Source: Paragordius varius (taxonomy: Eukaryota > Nematomorpha). Taken from it: a stretch of DNA of 64,000 nt. Both the position numbers and the translations under genes were made by a program. Location: NCBI GenBank assembly GCA_964247055.1, contig OZ176055.1:8308001-8372000 (forward strand). Reading direction: 5' to 3'. Below, piece by piece: positions 48,333-61,300 of the stretch. The notes beneath the pieces were generated by a model. That model searched no databases. It was not told the origin of the DNA and saw nothing but the letters and a program-made list of their open reading frames with translations. Positions within the stretch are counted from its first letter, which is position 1. Every line of letters begins with the position of its first letter.

Positions 48333-51300
48333 ATGACGACAGGAAAATGGGCCAAGTTATCACCGCTGGAATTTGCTCAATTGCAGGAGTATTTAACATG
48401 TAAAAATATGTTATTATTAACTTTTTAATTTTTTTTGGTTGTTTATAAAATTTTTATTATAATTAGATACGAATAAAAAAGTGAAGGATGTCCTTGAAGA
48501 ATTTAAACCTGGTGGATTGCTCTGTGAATACAACCCGGAAGAAGTAAGATTTAATTATTTAGAATTAATATATGGAATTTGTAATTGTTTTGAAGCTTTT
48601 GAAGGGAATATATATTTGTTGTTCGTATAGCTAAAAATGCAATGCCAAAAGATAGTAGCAATGGCACGAACTAATAATAATTTTAAAATTTTTAATCTGT
48701 GATTTTTTGATTCAATTTACGATTTAAAAAATCAAAATAGACATTAATAATTTATAAAAGATCCAATATATGGTTAGAATTAAAAAAACATTGCAAATTA
48801 CAAATATGAAATTATCCAAATACGAATTAGAAGGTTTACATTTGAATATAACCATTTTATCAGTTGTTTGACGCGTCTTGATTTGGTGCACATTTCGCTT
48901 GAATGCCGTTTGTTAACTAGTTCATTCCCCTATCTAACCATGATAATCACCAATTATTAATTAATTGATTAACATTGTGTAATTTATAATACCATTTACA
49001 CTTCAAATTCACCCTAAAAATTAAGTGTTTTAAATTTTAAAAATTACCATCTTTTATATGTTAAAGAAATAAAGCTTTGCATATTAACAATACTGAAAAA
49101 ATATAAGACTATGCCAAAATAAATATATCATATTAATGGTTTAAATTGGCCCAAATTCACTTATTTTCTTCTTGGGGTGAATTTAGTACTGGGTGAATTT
49201 GAGGTGTAAATGGTAAATTATATATTAAAAATATGTCTATTATTTTTTACCTACTATTTTAGCCGATTAATTATGAGGTTTTCAAAAAATTCATGGACAT
49301 ATATCTCGATATGGATGCGCCTGATGAATTATGCAAACATCTTTTTATGTCCTTCGTTAAAACAATACCCGCTATAACGAATCCCACACACCCCGTAGCG
49401 GATACAAGTGCAAACACGATTGATTATGCACCTAATCAAATTATTTTGGAAAAAGAAGGTAATCACAATAAAAATTAAAATTATATGGACAAAACTGTTA
49501 AAACTCAAAAAAGACAACCATACTTTTTTAAACCTTTATACAATATATCATTAGAATTTTGATTATGATTAACTGGTGGTAACTAATTTACATTTCTATT
49601 CCTTATTTTGCAACATAAAACTATATGTATTATAGTTGTTTTTTTTGAAAAAAAATCTTCCCTAAATTTTTCCGTTTTGTCTATCAATCTTTTTTTCACT
49701 GTACTTAATTATTCTAACGACGCAATATTTTGAAAAACATAATTATTTAAATTTGTAGTTGTAGTTTTCATGGACAAATATGATTAAGCAATAATTTTTC
49801 AAACAATTGTAAAATGAAAAATTTTCATGCTTCATACATTGCTAATATAAAAATTACAAGTAAATAAGTTTAAATAATAGGTATAAAAATTACCAGAATT
49901 TCAAAATATTTATGTATATTGAATAGAAAATTTGAATCAAAAATATTTTTAATATGCTCAGATTGGCTAAAAACTTGATTGTTTGTTTTTTAGTATTATA
50001 GGATAATATTTTAATATTTATGCGTCTATTAAATCCCTTATTTTGATTTTGTTAAAATCAAGCAAAAACCATCTTTTTATATTGACCCTTGTAAATCTAT
50101 ACAAGCGCTACCGCTCGATTAGTAAAATCAATAAAACCTTTAATTTATTATTTTTTTTATATTTGTCATTATGATATTAAACATATTAAATTATAATGCA
50201 AGTTTGAAAATACGTTCCTATATATCATCCCAAAATGACAATCGAATTTTATCTTACATAAAAATTATGCTGTGTTGCATATCGCATTGATTTTATAAAG
50301 ATATAATAGCACAGTTGACACACAAAATATCTTGATGAATATTCTGAGAGAAAAATGCATTAGTATTCTTAAGTTTCTTTTAATTTTGGGCCTTACGAGT
50401 CATTTAAGAACAATATTTGCATTTTTATTTTAAACTTCTCCGCATCGAAAAATCGCAGCTCACATTATACTAAATAAAATATTTTTGGTGAAAATTAAAT
50501 GCTTCATTCCAAAAAATATCATTAATAAATTTTAATTTTAAATGTGGGCCCAAACCTATTATCTAAAAAACGTGAATTAACATTTCTAAAGAATTGCATA
50601 TGAAAAATGTTTTTTTTTAACTGAAAAAGTGAAAAATATGCCATATATGCTCATAAAATATTGCAAAAGTATAAAGATAAAGGTTTTTTCAACAAATAAA
50701 ATACATCGGCCAATTACACGCGTCTACAAAAAGAAATTTATGATTTTACAGTTTATTCATATAAAATTTAATTTCACTTTATCAATTTTTTATTGAAGTT
50801 GCTTAACATTTATATACAACAAATTTATTCAGTCTTGCGTTTATTGGAGTTTTTGGGAACACCAAGCCTGTTTAAAATAAAAAAATTTAAAAATATGGAA
50901 CAATTTGAAACTATTGCATCAATATGCACTTATATTACATTGATGCACCGAAATATAAACAAAGATTCATAAAAAAAATTGATATTACCTATTTTATGGA
51001 TCTCAAGGTAAAAATTTAGTCCATATGTCATGTTTGCAGTTAATTTAAAAATAATTCCAAAAAACACCTCTTTTTCTGTTTATATCAATGTTATCAGAAC
51101 CAAAAAATTAGCTTTATTTTAGCGTTGGAATAAAAAACACGATATTTCGCAAAAATGTTGTAAAATAGTAATGGCTACATATGGAACTTTTATTCATAAC
51201 TAAATTCTATTAGATATTTGGCTTATATATAATGTTATTTAGGATAATAGCATAAAAATTTTAAACCGTTTTTTTCAGTAGTTTTTCAAAAATATTAACT

Positions 51301-54300
51301 TTAAATAGTCTGGGGTCACGATATGCCCCGATTTGAATCGAAGTGTTAATAAATAAAAAAACCAATGTTTAATCCCTTATACATTAATCCAACACTGGAC
51401 GTTAAGATTTCTTATATGTATTGCTTATGCATGTCAAGCAAAAATTTTTGTTTTTTTGGGGTAAAATTTAAAAAAATTTACATACATATCCGTGAACTGA
51501 ATGTTATAATAATATAGCTAAGCTTAAAGAATTGTTAATTAAACGTAATGTCCATCATTCGGTTTGTCAACTTTACACTTTAACGAACACAACGACATCA
51601 CCTACCTTGGCGGATAATTCGGGTTATTATCAACGATCCACATCATTAGTTTCTATGCCTACGGCGTCAAAAGACGACTCAAAATATCACCATGTCAGAT
51701 ATTCCGATCAAATTGAAAAGGCCAAAAAGCATGGGAGGACTAAAATGAAACCGTCAAAAACGGTAGATAACATTGAAGAAATGTTAAAACATGCTTCAAA
51801 CATGCTTATGACGCCAATCCTACCTCAAAATCATTTACTGCCAATCAACCATTACAATAATAAAATTGTTGCAAATTCTCCAAGGGAAGATGAAAAGATA
51901 ATACGTGTCCAAGAATATAATTTAAGTGATGGAGGGCATTATCCTTACGAACATGCTCTCATTTATCGATTAATAGATATCGATAATAACAATAATGATT
52001 ATGCAATCAAGGATGGTAAATCACTTATTGTTGCAAATCGCAAAAACAAGTCTTTAATACCAATTTTTATTGATCAACCCATATCGCCAACAATGGGCGA
52101 ACGATGTTTCCATGATTCCATCAGTTATTATAACGATACGAGTAATATAACTGCATAAACCAATTGTGGCTTGCTTCTTATTATTATAAAACGGTTCGGC
52201 TGAAAGCTTTGACACATAATATGTTTTGTAACTTAGATATGACATATATTTAGCCCTACTTCATTGTTTTTATATACTAACGCTTTTTGATTCACATTAA
52301 ATTTATGTTTTGCATGAGGTTATAATTACAAGTTGAAATGTATATGATTGCTTTAGTTATATTAGCTTTTTGTTTATAGCACTCTTAATTTCAATTTGTA
52401 TATAGATAAACCACTATTGAATGTTGGTCAAAGAAAATCCATTGACTCCTCACCATCCCAAACGCATTCTGCATCATCCATGAGAAATGTGAACACAGGT
52501 ATGTAGCGCATTTTATTTTATATGGCTAATACTGCAAACATTATTCTTAATATCAAAAAAGACTTGTAAACTTTCAATTAAATCCATTTGTAACCGGAAC
52601 CGGTATCAAGGTGTATCAAAAAAGGGTTTAGCAATGTCGCCACTATTCACAAAAGACGTCCCTTGCTGCTCTTTCATACACCAATGGTGGTTCAGTGACA
52701 GCGGTTGCCTCGGGGGTGGGTTCACTTCTAGGGATATAACGATATGTTATAATTATAAAACATATATGTAATCAAATAAAGAAATTTTTGGTATAAACTA
52801 GTGTTATTTTAAATATAAAGTCTTATCAGCTATATTCTATACTAATGGTTCGCCTAAACATTCTTTAAAGTATAACGTACATATAACATAAGTGTAATAT
52901 ATATATATATATATATATATTTATCTTATTATTAGAGAGTTTAAAATAAAAGTTTTGGTACTTAAATCTATCAGAATAACGAGTCATTTTATTATAATAG
53001 TATTAACTATTTCAGCTTTTAAAGTTTAAATAAATATTTTTTCCATAGCGCTTAATTATCTATATATTAGTAAATGTTTATTTTTTGTAAATATATATTG
53101 TGAATCAAATTTAAACATATATATATAGCCTTCCTGTTAAATACATTTTGTGAATTTATAGAATTAATGTAATATGTTATTAATCTTAGACATTTCTAAT
53201 AAAACTCTTGAATATTTAAATTAAAAACCATTTTTTACCAATTAAGAACCATTTAACCATACAAGCCTAAATGACTAATATTTAAATATCAGACCGATTT
53301 TGGGCTTAGGTCTAATCTTTCATATATTTTTATCTTTACCCATTATATTGTGAATTTGTAGATGATATAATCGAAAAAGTTTCTGTCAAAATAAATACAC
53401 TCAAGGTCTTGAGCCATAACAAATTTGGAGCCTCTCGAGCTACTATACACTCTTCACATGAACCACATTCCCCGACCTTTTTAACGAGCGTAAGTCCAGA
53501 TTCTAACACAACTTTTCGGGCCAAAAGTTTGCTTGCAAGCCATTCTCCACTTTTATCATTTACCCCTAAAGAAAAATTAATTGTTATGCCACCACCATTA
53601 GATATTACCAAGTGTAAAATTGCTTTGAAAGATGTGGTATGCTACTTACGATTACTGGAAGGTGGTAGCCCAAGCGAAAAATTGGAATGTATGAAATTTT
53701 GTTTTCTTTTTGAACTAATCTTATTTATATGAATTTTGTTAAAAGAATTACCATAAGTGGTAATTATTTGAGTATTAGTTTTAACTAATTTCTATTCAAT
53801 AAATTTTAATAATTTAATACCAAAATAAAATTTTGGGATTTGTCTTTCATAGGCTATAAAAAATAAACAATAATTAATAAGAAATTTTATTTGGCAAATT
53901 TGGGGGCTTTAATTTATTTATCTAAAAAATGCCATTCATAAAACTTATCATTTTTATCAATATAATTACAAGCAAGCAAGGGGTATACTGAATATTTTTT
54001 GATTAACTCATGGGCCCCAATAGTAATAGCTCATTAAATAGATGTGATGCGTTATTTAATGATTAGTAGTATATTTACATATTTATAAATTTTAATAGAC
54101 GGAGTTTTTTATTACTTTTATAACAATGATCGTTGTAAACCTATTTATTGCGAATTATATTGGGCCCAATCGTTCTTATTATCATTTAAAAACACAGAAC
54201 CATAACCCTTTGTTGTTTCTTGGTGAGGTTTCTAATTTTTATAGAAAAAACGGTTCTTGATTACAATTTCGATCCAAAGAATTATTTTGCTAATTTTCTT

Positions 54301-57300
54301 TTATTTTTCAGTCAAATAGGATTTCATTCTTTTTAAATTTGGATATATTCTAATGTAAGCGTATAAAGTATGAAATTTGTTATAAACTGTATTTTTTAAA
54401 GTTATTTCAACCGCTCGCGAAATATTTTGTTCAAAAATTTTGTCAAAAAAGAATAGAAATTATGGTTTCAATCTCTGGCTTTTAGGCCTTTAAACACCAA
54501 ATCATGTATTTTAACAAATTTTATTTCTACTCTAGAAATAAAATATGGAAGCACAGAAACAATAAAAAACATATACCTTTTTTCAACATTTATTTTAATT
54601 AAAGGTGAAAAGTATTTACACTACGTCTAAAATCGGAAGTAAAAAAATAACCTGATAAGATAATTCTGATAGAAAAATGTATCAGATCAGAATTATTATG
54701 GCGCTTTTGGTTTTGGACTTTACGAGTGATTGAGGAAAGTTATTTCCCCGATGTGATGTTTACTCCATATCAGAATATGGCAAAATTTGGATACACTTTT
54801 TTAAATAAATTTTTTTTGGTCAACGGTAGGTGCTTCTTTTCAAAAAATGTCGCTATATTATACCATAAACTACATATAAAAATCAAAAATATTTTCAAAA
54901 ATTTTAATTATTAGATGTGGTCTCCAAAAGTACGAAATATTTGCTTTTTAAAATATAATCCCCTAAAATTAAACGCAAAAATGCTTAGATTGTGCGATAT
55001 AAAGTTGAAATATATTCGAAAATCTTTAAAAAATGCATATTTTTTAAGAAAATTTATTTTTAAAAATATTTTGTGAGGCCTAACTACTTTTAGGCATGAT
55101 TTGCTTTCTAATTTTGTTTTATGAGAAAACACAATATTTATTTAACATTAAAGGTGAACAAATATTGGAATCAAAATGAGGGGATAGAAATGGACATCAT
55201 TGAATTATAGATAAAGATGTTTTATGATATCATAAAGCGTTTTCAAACCGTTTCCATCATGACTAAAAAGTGTCTGAAGTACGCTATAACAAAAAAACTA
55301 GGCATTTTTCAAAAAATATTTTTATTTCTTTAGCATATATTTAAAATTTTTACAAGCGATCCTGGCATTTTTGCATTTATTTTAAGACAGTCTGGAACTT
55401 TTGGAGCCCACATCTTATTAAATATTTTAAATATAATATTTGCCTTTATAGGTAGTTTATGATATTTTTTTCGGATGCATTTAGCCCCCAAAAATTTTAT
55501 TTAAAAAAAAGCGCAAATTTTGCCGTTTTTTTCTGATATTATCTCTCGTAAGGGTCAAAATCAAAACCGTTATGATAATCCTGATATATTTTCCAATCAG
55601 AAATATATATAAATATATATATGTCAGCAATTTATTCTTTTTGTAGACAAAGAAAACAAAATCGCAATATTCAAAATTAATAATTTTTTCTAGCCTTTGT
55701 ATTCTTTCATATATATTTTTACACCGTAATTAATATCAATTACTCCCCATTAACTTCTAGAAATAATCATTTTTAATAATTTCTCTATTATCCTATTTGA
55801 TTATATAGTCATGTTCAGGCTATACGATGATGATGACAATGGAATTTTGGATAAAACTGTAAGTAAATTAATAATTTTATCTAAAATATATATAGGAAAT
55901 TGATTTGATAATTAATCAAATGATGAATGTTGCTCAATACCTGGGTTGGGATGTAACTGAATTACGACCGGTAAATTATTTTTATATAGATCATGTGGCG
56001 AAATGATATGTTAAAGATTCAAATGTTTTTAGTCCTTAACACCTGATACATTTTTAAATTCAACCAAAATTATTCCAAAATTATTTATTATGCATTACAG
56101 ATTTTAAGGGATATGATGTTGGAAATCGATTATGATTCCGATGGTGCTGTAACCCTAGAAGAGTGGATTAAGGGTGGAATTACTGTTATACCTTTATTGG
56201 TGCTACTTGGACTCGATCAAGTTTTTTCTCAAATATATTTTAAAGGCCGACGCAACAATCAAAGATGATGGAGAACATGTATGGTCCCTAAAGCATTTTA
56301 ATCGACAATCTTTTTGTAATTTGTGTCTAGGCGTTCTTGGTCATTTTGGACGCCAAGGATTAACTTGCACATGTAAATTTATTTATCGTTAATTTAAAAG
56401 TACATAAAATATAATTTATATATAAAAATTACAATTTAGTTTGTCATTATACTGTACATGAAAGATGCGTCAACAAAGCTCCCCCTTCTTGCATTCAAAC
56501 TTATGTAAAAACCTCCAAAATAGATCAGGCACAGCTTTTTATCCATTGAATTTATCTTTATTCAGAATTTTTATATTCAAACATTATACATATTTTTTAT
56601 AAAAAATATATCTTAATTACTAATTTATAGACAATGGACCATCATTGGGTTGAAGGCAATTGTCCTTTTAGATGCGCTAAATGTCACAAAAGTATCAAAA
56701 ATGGTACCACAGGACTTCATTGTTGTTGGTGCCAAAAATCTGTAATTATTTCCCTTATTTTTCTATATACCTTTTTTCTGAATATCTTTTTTATATAAAG
56801 CATGTCATTTCATAAAGTGTAACTTATATCTACGATTTCAAATTGGTTAAATTAATATATTTTTTTAATTTATATTTATAAATGCATATTTTTTTAAAAG
56901 AGGTTTATAACTTAACAACAAACCTTTACATATATTTTTGCATAAATCATTCATCAAAGTTCTCTTAATTATTTTAATTACTTATATAGTTTCACAACAA
57001 ATGCGTCGTTAACATTCGACACCAATGTGATTTTGGGGAAATGAGGGACCATCTTTTACCGCCCATATGTATAAGACCTGAAGTTTTGGTATAATTTTTT
57101 TTTTTGAAAAATTAATATATATTTTATTTTTTCCATATAAATTATTTACACATGTTAATTTTTAGGCTCGTTCATCCAAAAATTACAAGCTAGATGCAAA
57201 AAAGCGGAAAAAATCGGAAGACAAGCCTGAAAATGAAACCACGATTCCTGCCAATGTATGTTATGATTTTTTTTATTTTTTACCTAATAAACATTTTTCG

Positions 57301-58352
57301 GTGTAAAAAATTAATTTGGAAAAATGCTGGAAATGCGGCATAATTTTTTTGATTACTAGAGGTTCCGACTCTACTCAAATTTTTTATTTCTGGTTCCTGT
57401 TTTAAAGAATGAAAATATGGTTCGGATTTTAAAAGATTTTATGGTGCTAAAATTTTGATTCTATACTTGTTTTGGGTCGAATTTCTTTATGTTTTATTAA
57501 TATTAAAGGGTTTGATTAAAAATTATAAGTTAAAAAATAATTAAATAAACATTAAAAATTAAATAATATTGAAATGAAACATGGTTTATAATTTTTTAAC
57601 GGGTTGAGAAAATAAGATTTGGTTTTGTTTCCACTAAAATGATTTATATTCTTTTCTGAAACAATGTTTAACGTTATATTAATTCAAAATTGCCTACAAA
57701 ATGTTCTTATAATAATTTAGATATCCTTCCAAATCAATCCTTTACCCAATTCCCATCCTTTGTTAGTCCTTATAAACCCTAAGAGTGGAGGAAAACAAGG
57801 CGTTCGGTATGCATTTTTTAAAAAAATACAAACTTAAAGTTTTGAAAATTATATTTCCTATAATTTTCTTTAGACTCATGAGAAAATTCCAATATCTTTT
57901 GAATCCTAGACAAGTTTTTAATATAACTAGCGGTGGACCAATAGTTGGGTATATACCTTAATTTTTTAGAAAAAAATAGATTTCAACAAAAAAAATTTAC
58001 AATTAGAGGTTTTATCTGATAATATTTATACATAAATAATAATCTCTCATATATACTATTTACAATTTAAATTAACCATTGAACCAAATTCACCTTTGAA
58101 CAATTCAATTACACCCCAAAAATAATTTATGTGTTTTACTGCTAAAAGGAACTCATCATTCATACTTAATATATTTTTATGGCATGATTTATTAGTTTTT
58201 CAGTATTATATTAATTTTAGACAAAATTTTATTTTTTAAAATTATTAAAAATATATTTAATTTTTAATCTTAAAAACACGTAATTTATTTTTAGGATGAA
58301 AGTGAATTGTTTGAGGGTAATCTGAACTGTAGGGTGAATTTGAATTGTAAAT

Positions 58353-58393
<41 letters not shown>

Positions 58394-61300
58394 TATGCGT
58401 TTATTAGATTGAATTTTTTCAAAGGAGTTTACCCTTCACGTATACTAGCGTGCGGGGGCGATGGAACCGTAGGCTGGATCCTAGAAGTTATGGGTATAAT
58501 ATTAATGTTAGTTTTTAATTGAAAGTTTGAAAAAAATGATTTACTATAAGAAATTTTTAATTTTATTTCTTTAAAAATTTGATTCCTTAAGACAAAAAAT
58601 AAAAATAAGATTTTTTTTAAAATATATTAAATCCTATTTTTGAATCTTTGATTCCATCTTTTTATAAAATTGATGGCAAGTTAGGTATAAAAAATAATCT
58701 AAAATAGGGTTTTCTATCAGAAAAAAATATTCTTTTCTTTTTATGTTTTATCAATTTTTACCGTATTATATATAAAATATATATTTTAAGCCTTGATTGG
58801 CCATTTTTTATAGTTAAAAAGTATAAAATTGATTGTGTTGCCAATTTACATCCCTATTCCCCAACTTAAAATGATAAATAATACAAAAAAATCAAGGTTT
58901 TAAAGCATGATCGAAAATGTGTCTTTAGCTTTTATGTTTTCTTTGTTATAATTTTACTTATTTTACCGTAAACATTGTTAGATAAAGTTGAATTTAAATG
59001 CCGACCACCAGTGGCTATTTTGCCGTTAGGGACAGGAAATGATTTAGCCCGCTGTTTACGTTGGGGAGGAGGTATTTTATTTAAACTTAAAAAATTTGAG
59101 TTTAAGTAGTTTTTTTTTGTAAAACGACGTAAAAACCCTACAAAGTAAAATTGTACTTCATTTGTTGAGAAAGTCTAATTTTCAATGTTATATAACCCTA
59201 AACTAGGTTATTTAGAAAAGAAATAAGGGTAGTCCAAAAATATTATTAGCCTCTTTAGACAAATTCGTTGCATCTTTTATATATACTTTTTTCTTTTAAT
59301 CCTTATTAATTTAAGGTTTTAAAGTAGTTTTTGGCTCTCGTTTTTATTTACTAACTCTCTAAGTTTGAAAAAGGTTGTAATTTTTTTTAGTTATTACTTA
59401 AGAGTTTTGAATTGAAATTTTTATGTTTTTCAAGGTTACGAAGGGGAAGAGCTTATGGGTATACTAAAATTAGTAGAAAAAGCTTCAATAGTTATGATGG
59501 ATCGATGGTCTATTATGTTTTCTGAAGTTTTGCTTACACCAGATAGCAATAATAATAACAGCAATAATAAGGAACGGGGTGTCGGGGACCCTATCCCATG
59601 CAATATATTCAATAATTATTTCTCCATTGGTGTGGTAAGTATCTACTTAAGATTGTAACAAGAATTATACCATGGACAAAATGTGAAAATATAAAGACGA
59701 ATTTTTTTATCTAAAAGATAACCATACTTATCTAAACTTTAATTATTCTTACATATACTTTTAATTACAATTGTAAGACATAGAATTTATTGTGCTTGTA
59801 ATATATATATCTCTATTACACACTTTGCCATACCATAAACAATGAGTTATATAGAATTAAAAAATTATGGATGGATTTTAGAAAAAAAAGTTTGTCTTTA
59901 TATTTTTTGTCCGTATAATTTCAGTTTTACACTAATTAAACATGAGCCTGAGTGTTTACAAAAATTAGGGAAAATAATCTTCAAGTGTATTTAGAAAAAT
60001 TATTTTAAATTGTTATAATTTAATTTTTTGGCGGCTTAAACCAATTATCAATTGTCATCTCATTTAATGGGCATTAAAATATATACCCTAACTAAAATTA
60101 TAATCTTAGCAGGATAAATAATTTAAAATGGTATAAAAATATGTAAATTTATTTAAACATATTACAAACGAGATAGGAATTAATCCTAAGTCTGTAGTTT
60201 TTAGACTAGTGTTTAAAATTTTTTATTTCTTATTTTTTATAGGATGCATCTATTGCTCGTAAATTTCACCTTATGCGAGAAAAACATCCTGAAAAATTTA
60301 ATAGCAGGTAATATAAACAATATAAAATTGTAAATGATTCATAAATCAAATAAAATTATATACATTACATATTAATTTTTATAGTGAGAAATTAATGTGG
60401 TTTTTTCGCCCTAATTTTTTTGACTTCAATATTTATAAACATGATTAAATTGAAAACTAGGTAGTATATTTAAATTAATATGCTTAAAAAACTTTAAAAT
60501 TGAATTTTTGCTGGATATAAAACAAAACTTTACTTGAAAATTAATTACGTAAAAACCTATTAATAACCATTTAAATCAAATATTGTCTCGAGTATAATCC
60601 GATACCTTATTTATTATAATACTAAACTTATTTTCTAAACAATCATGTATTACGATTTGAAAATAAAATTTGTCCATTCACTTAGGATGCGTAACAAATT
60701 ATTCTACTTTGAATTGGGTACAAGCGAAACCTTTTCAGCAAGTTGCAAAGATTTGCATGAAAATATCCGATTAATGGTAATTTAAATTATAGTAAATAAT
60801 TATTCATTTAGTTTATGAGCATTGGTTGGCAGAAAATATGAGATTTTATACCATTTTTTAAAAAATTTAACCCAAAAACGGCTTATTTTATATAATGTCA
60901 AACGTTTTTAAATTTAAAACCCTTGTCCTTTAAATTTAAGATAGGACGATTTATGTTATATATTGCATCTGAATTCTAACTATTTTATGTATACTTTTTT
61001 GGAATGTGATATGTTAATCAATATTCGATTTGATAAGTACATTTTTTATGTTGCGTTCAAATATTATTGTTTTATAATTTGATTTTTGCTTAAAATTATT
61101 AAACTTTCATGGGATATTCTTTCAGTGCCTTCTCCCCCCTTGGGAAATTTACAAGGCATATGATTTGCCCATCACAACTCCTTTTTCTAATTAAATTATA
61201 TATTATTTAATTATTCATTTTTTTAAATATTATTTGTTACTTTATATTTTTGTACAAATATATAATTTTTCAAAAAAGAAATATATTATATTGTGTTGCC

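Noticed and set aside
52899-52921. TA tract as a promoter TATA element
   Set aside because: Several equal TA runs occur in introns; microsatellite is the simpler reading.
53336-53611. 91-codon minus-strand frame
   Set aside because: Antisense shadow of DGK exon 53362-53688, whose plus-strand frame joins correctly to the EF-hand exons.
54726-55132. Frames on both strands in a DGK intron
   Set aside because: Belong to foldback copy 2; each mirrors the other arm.
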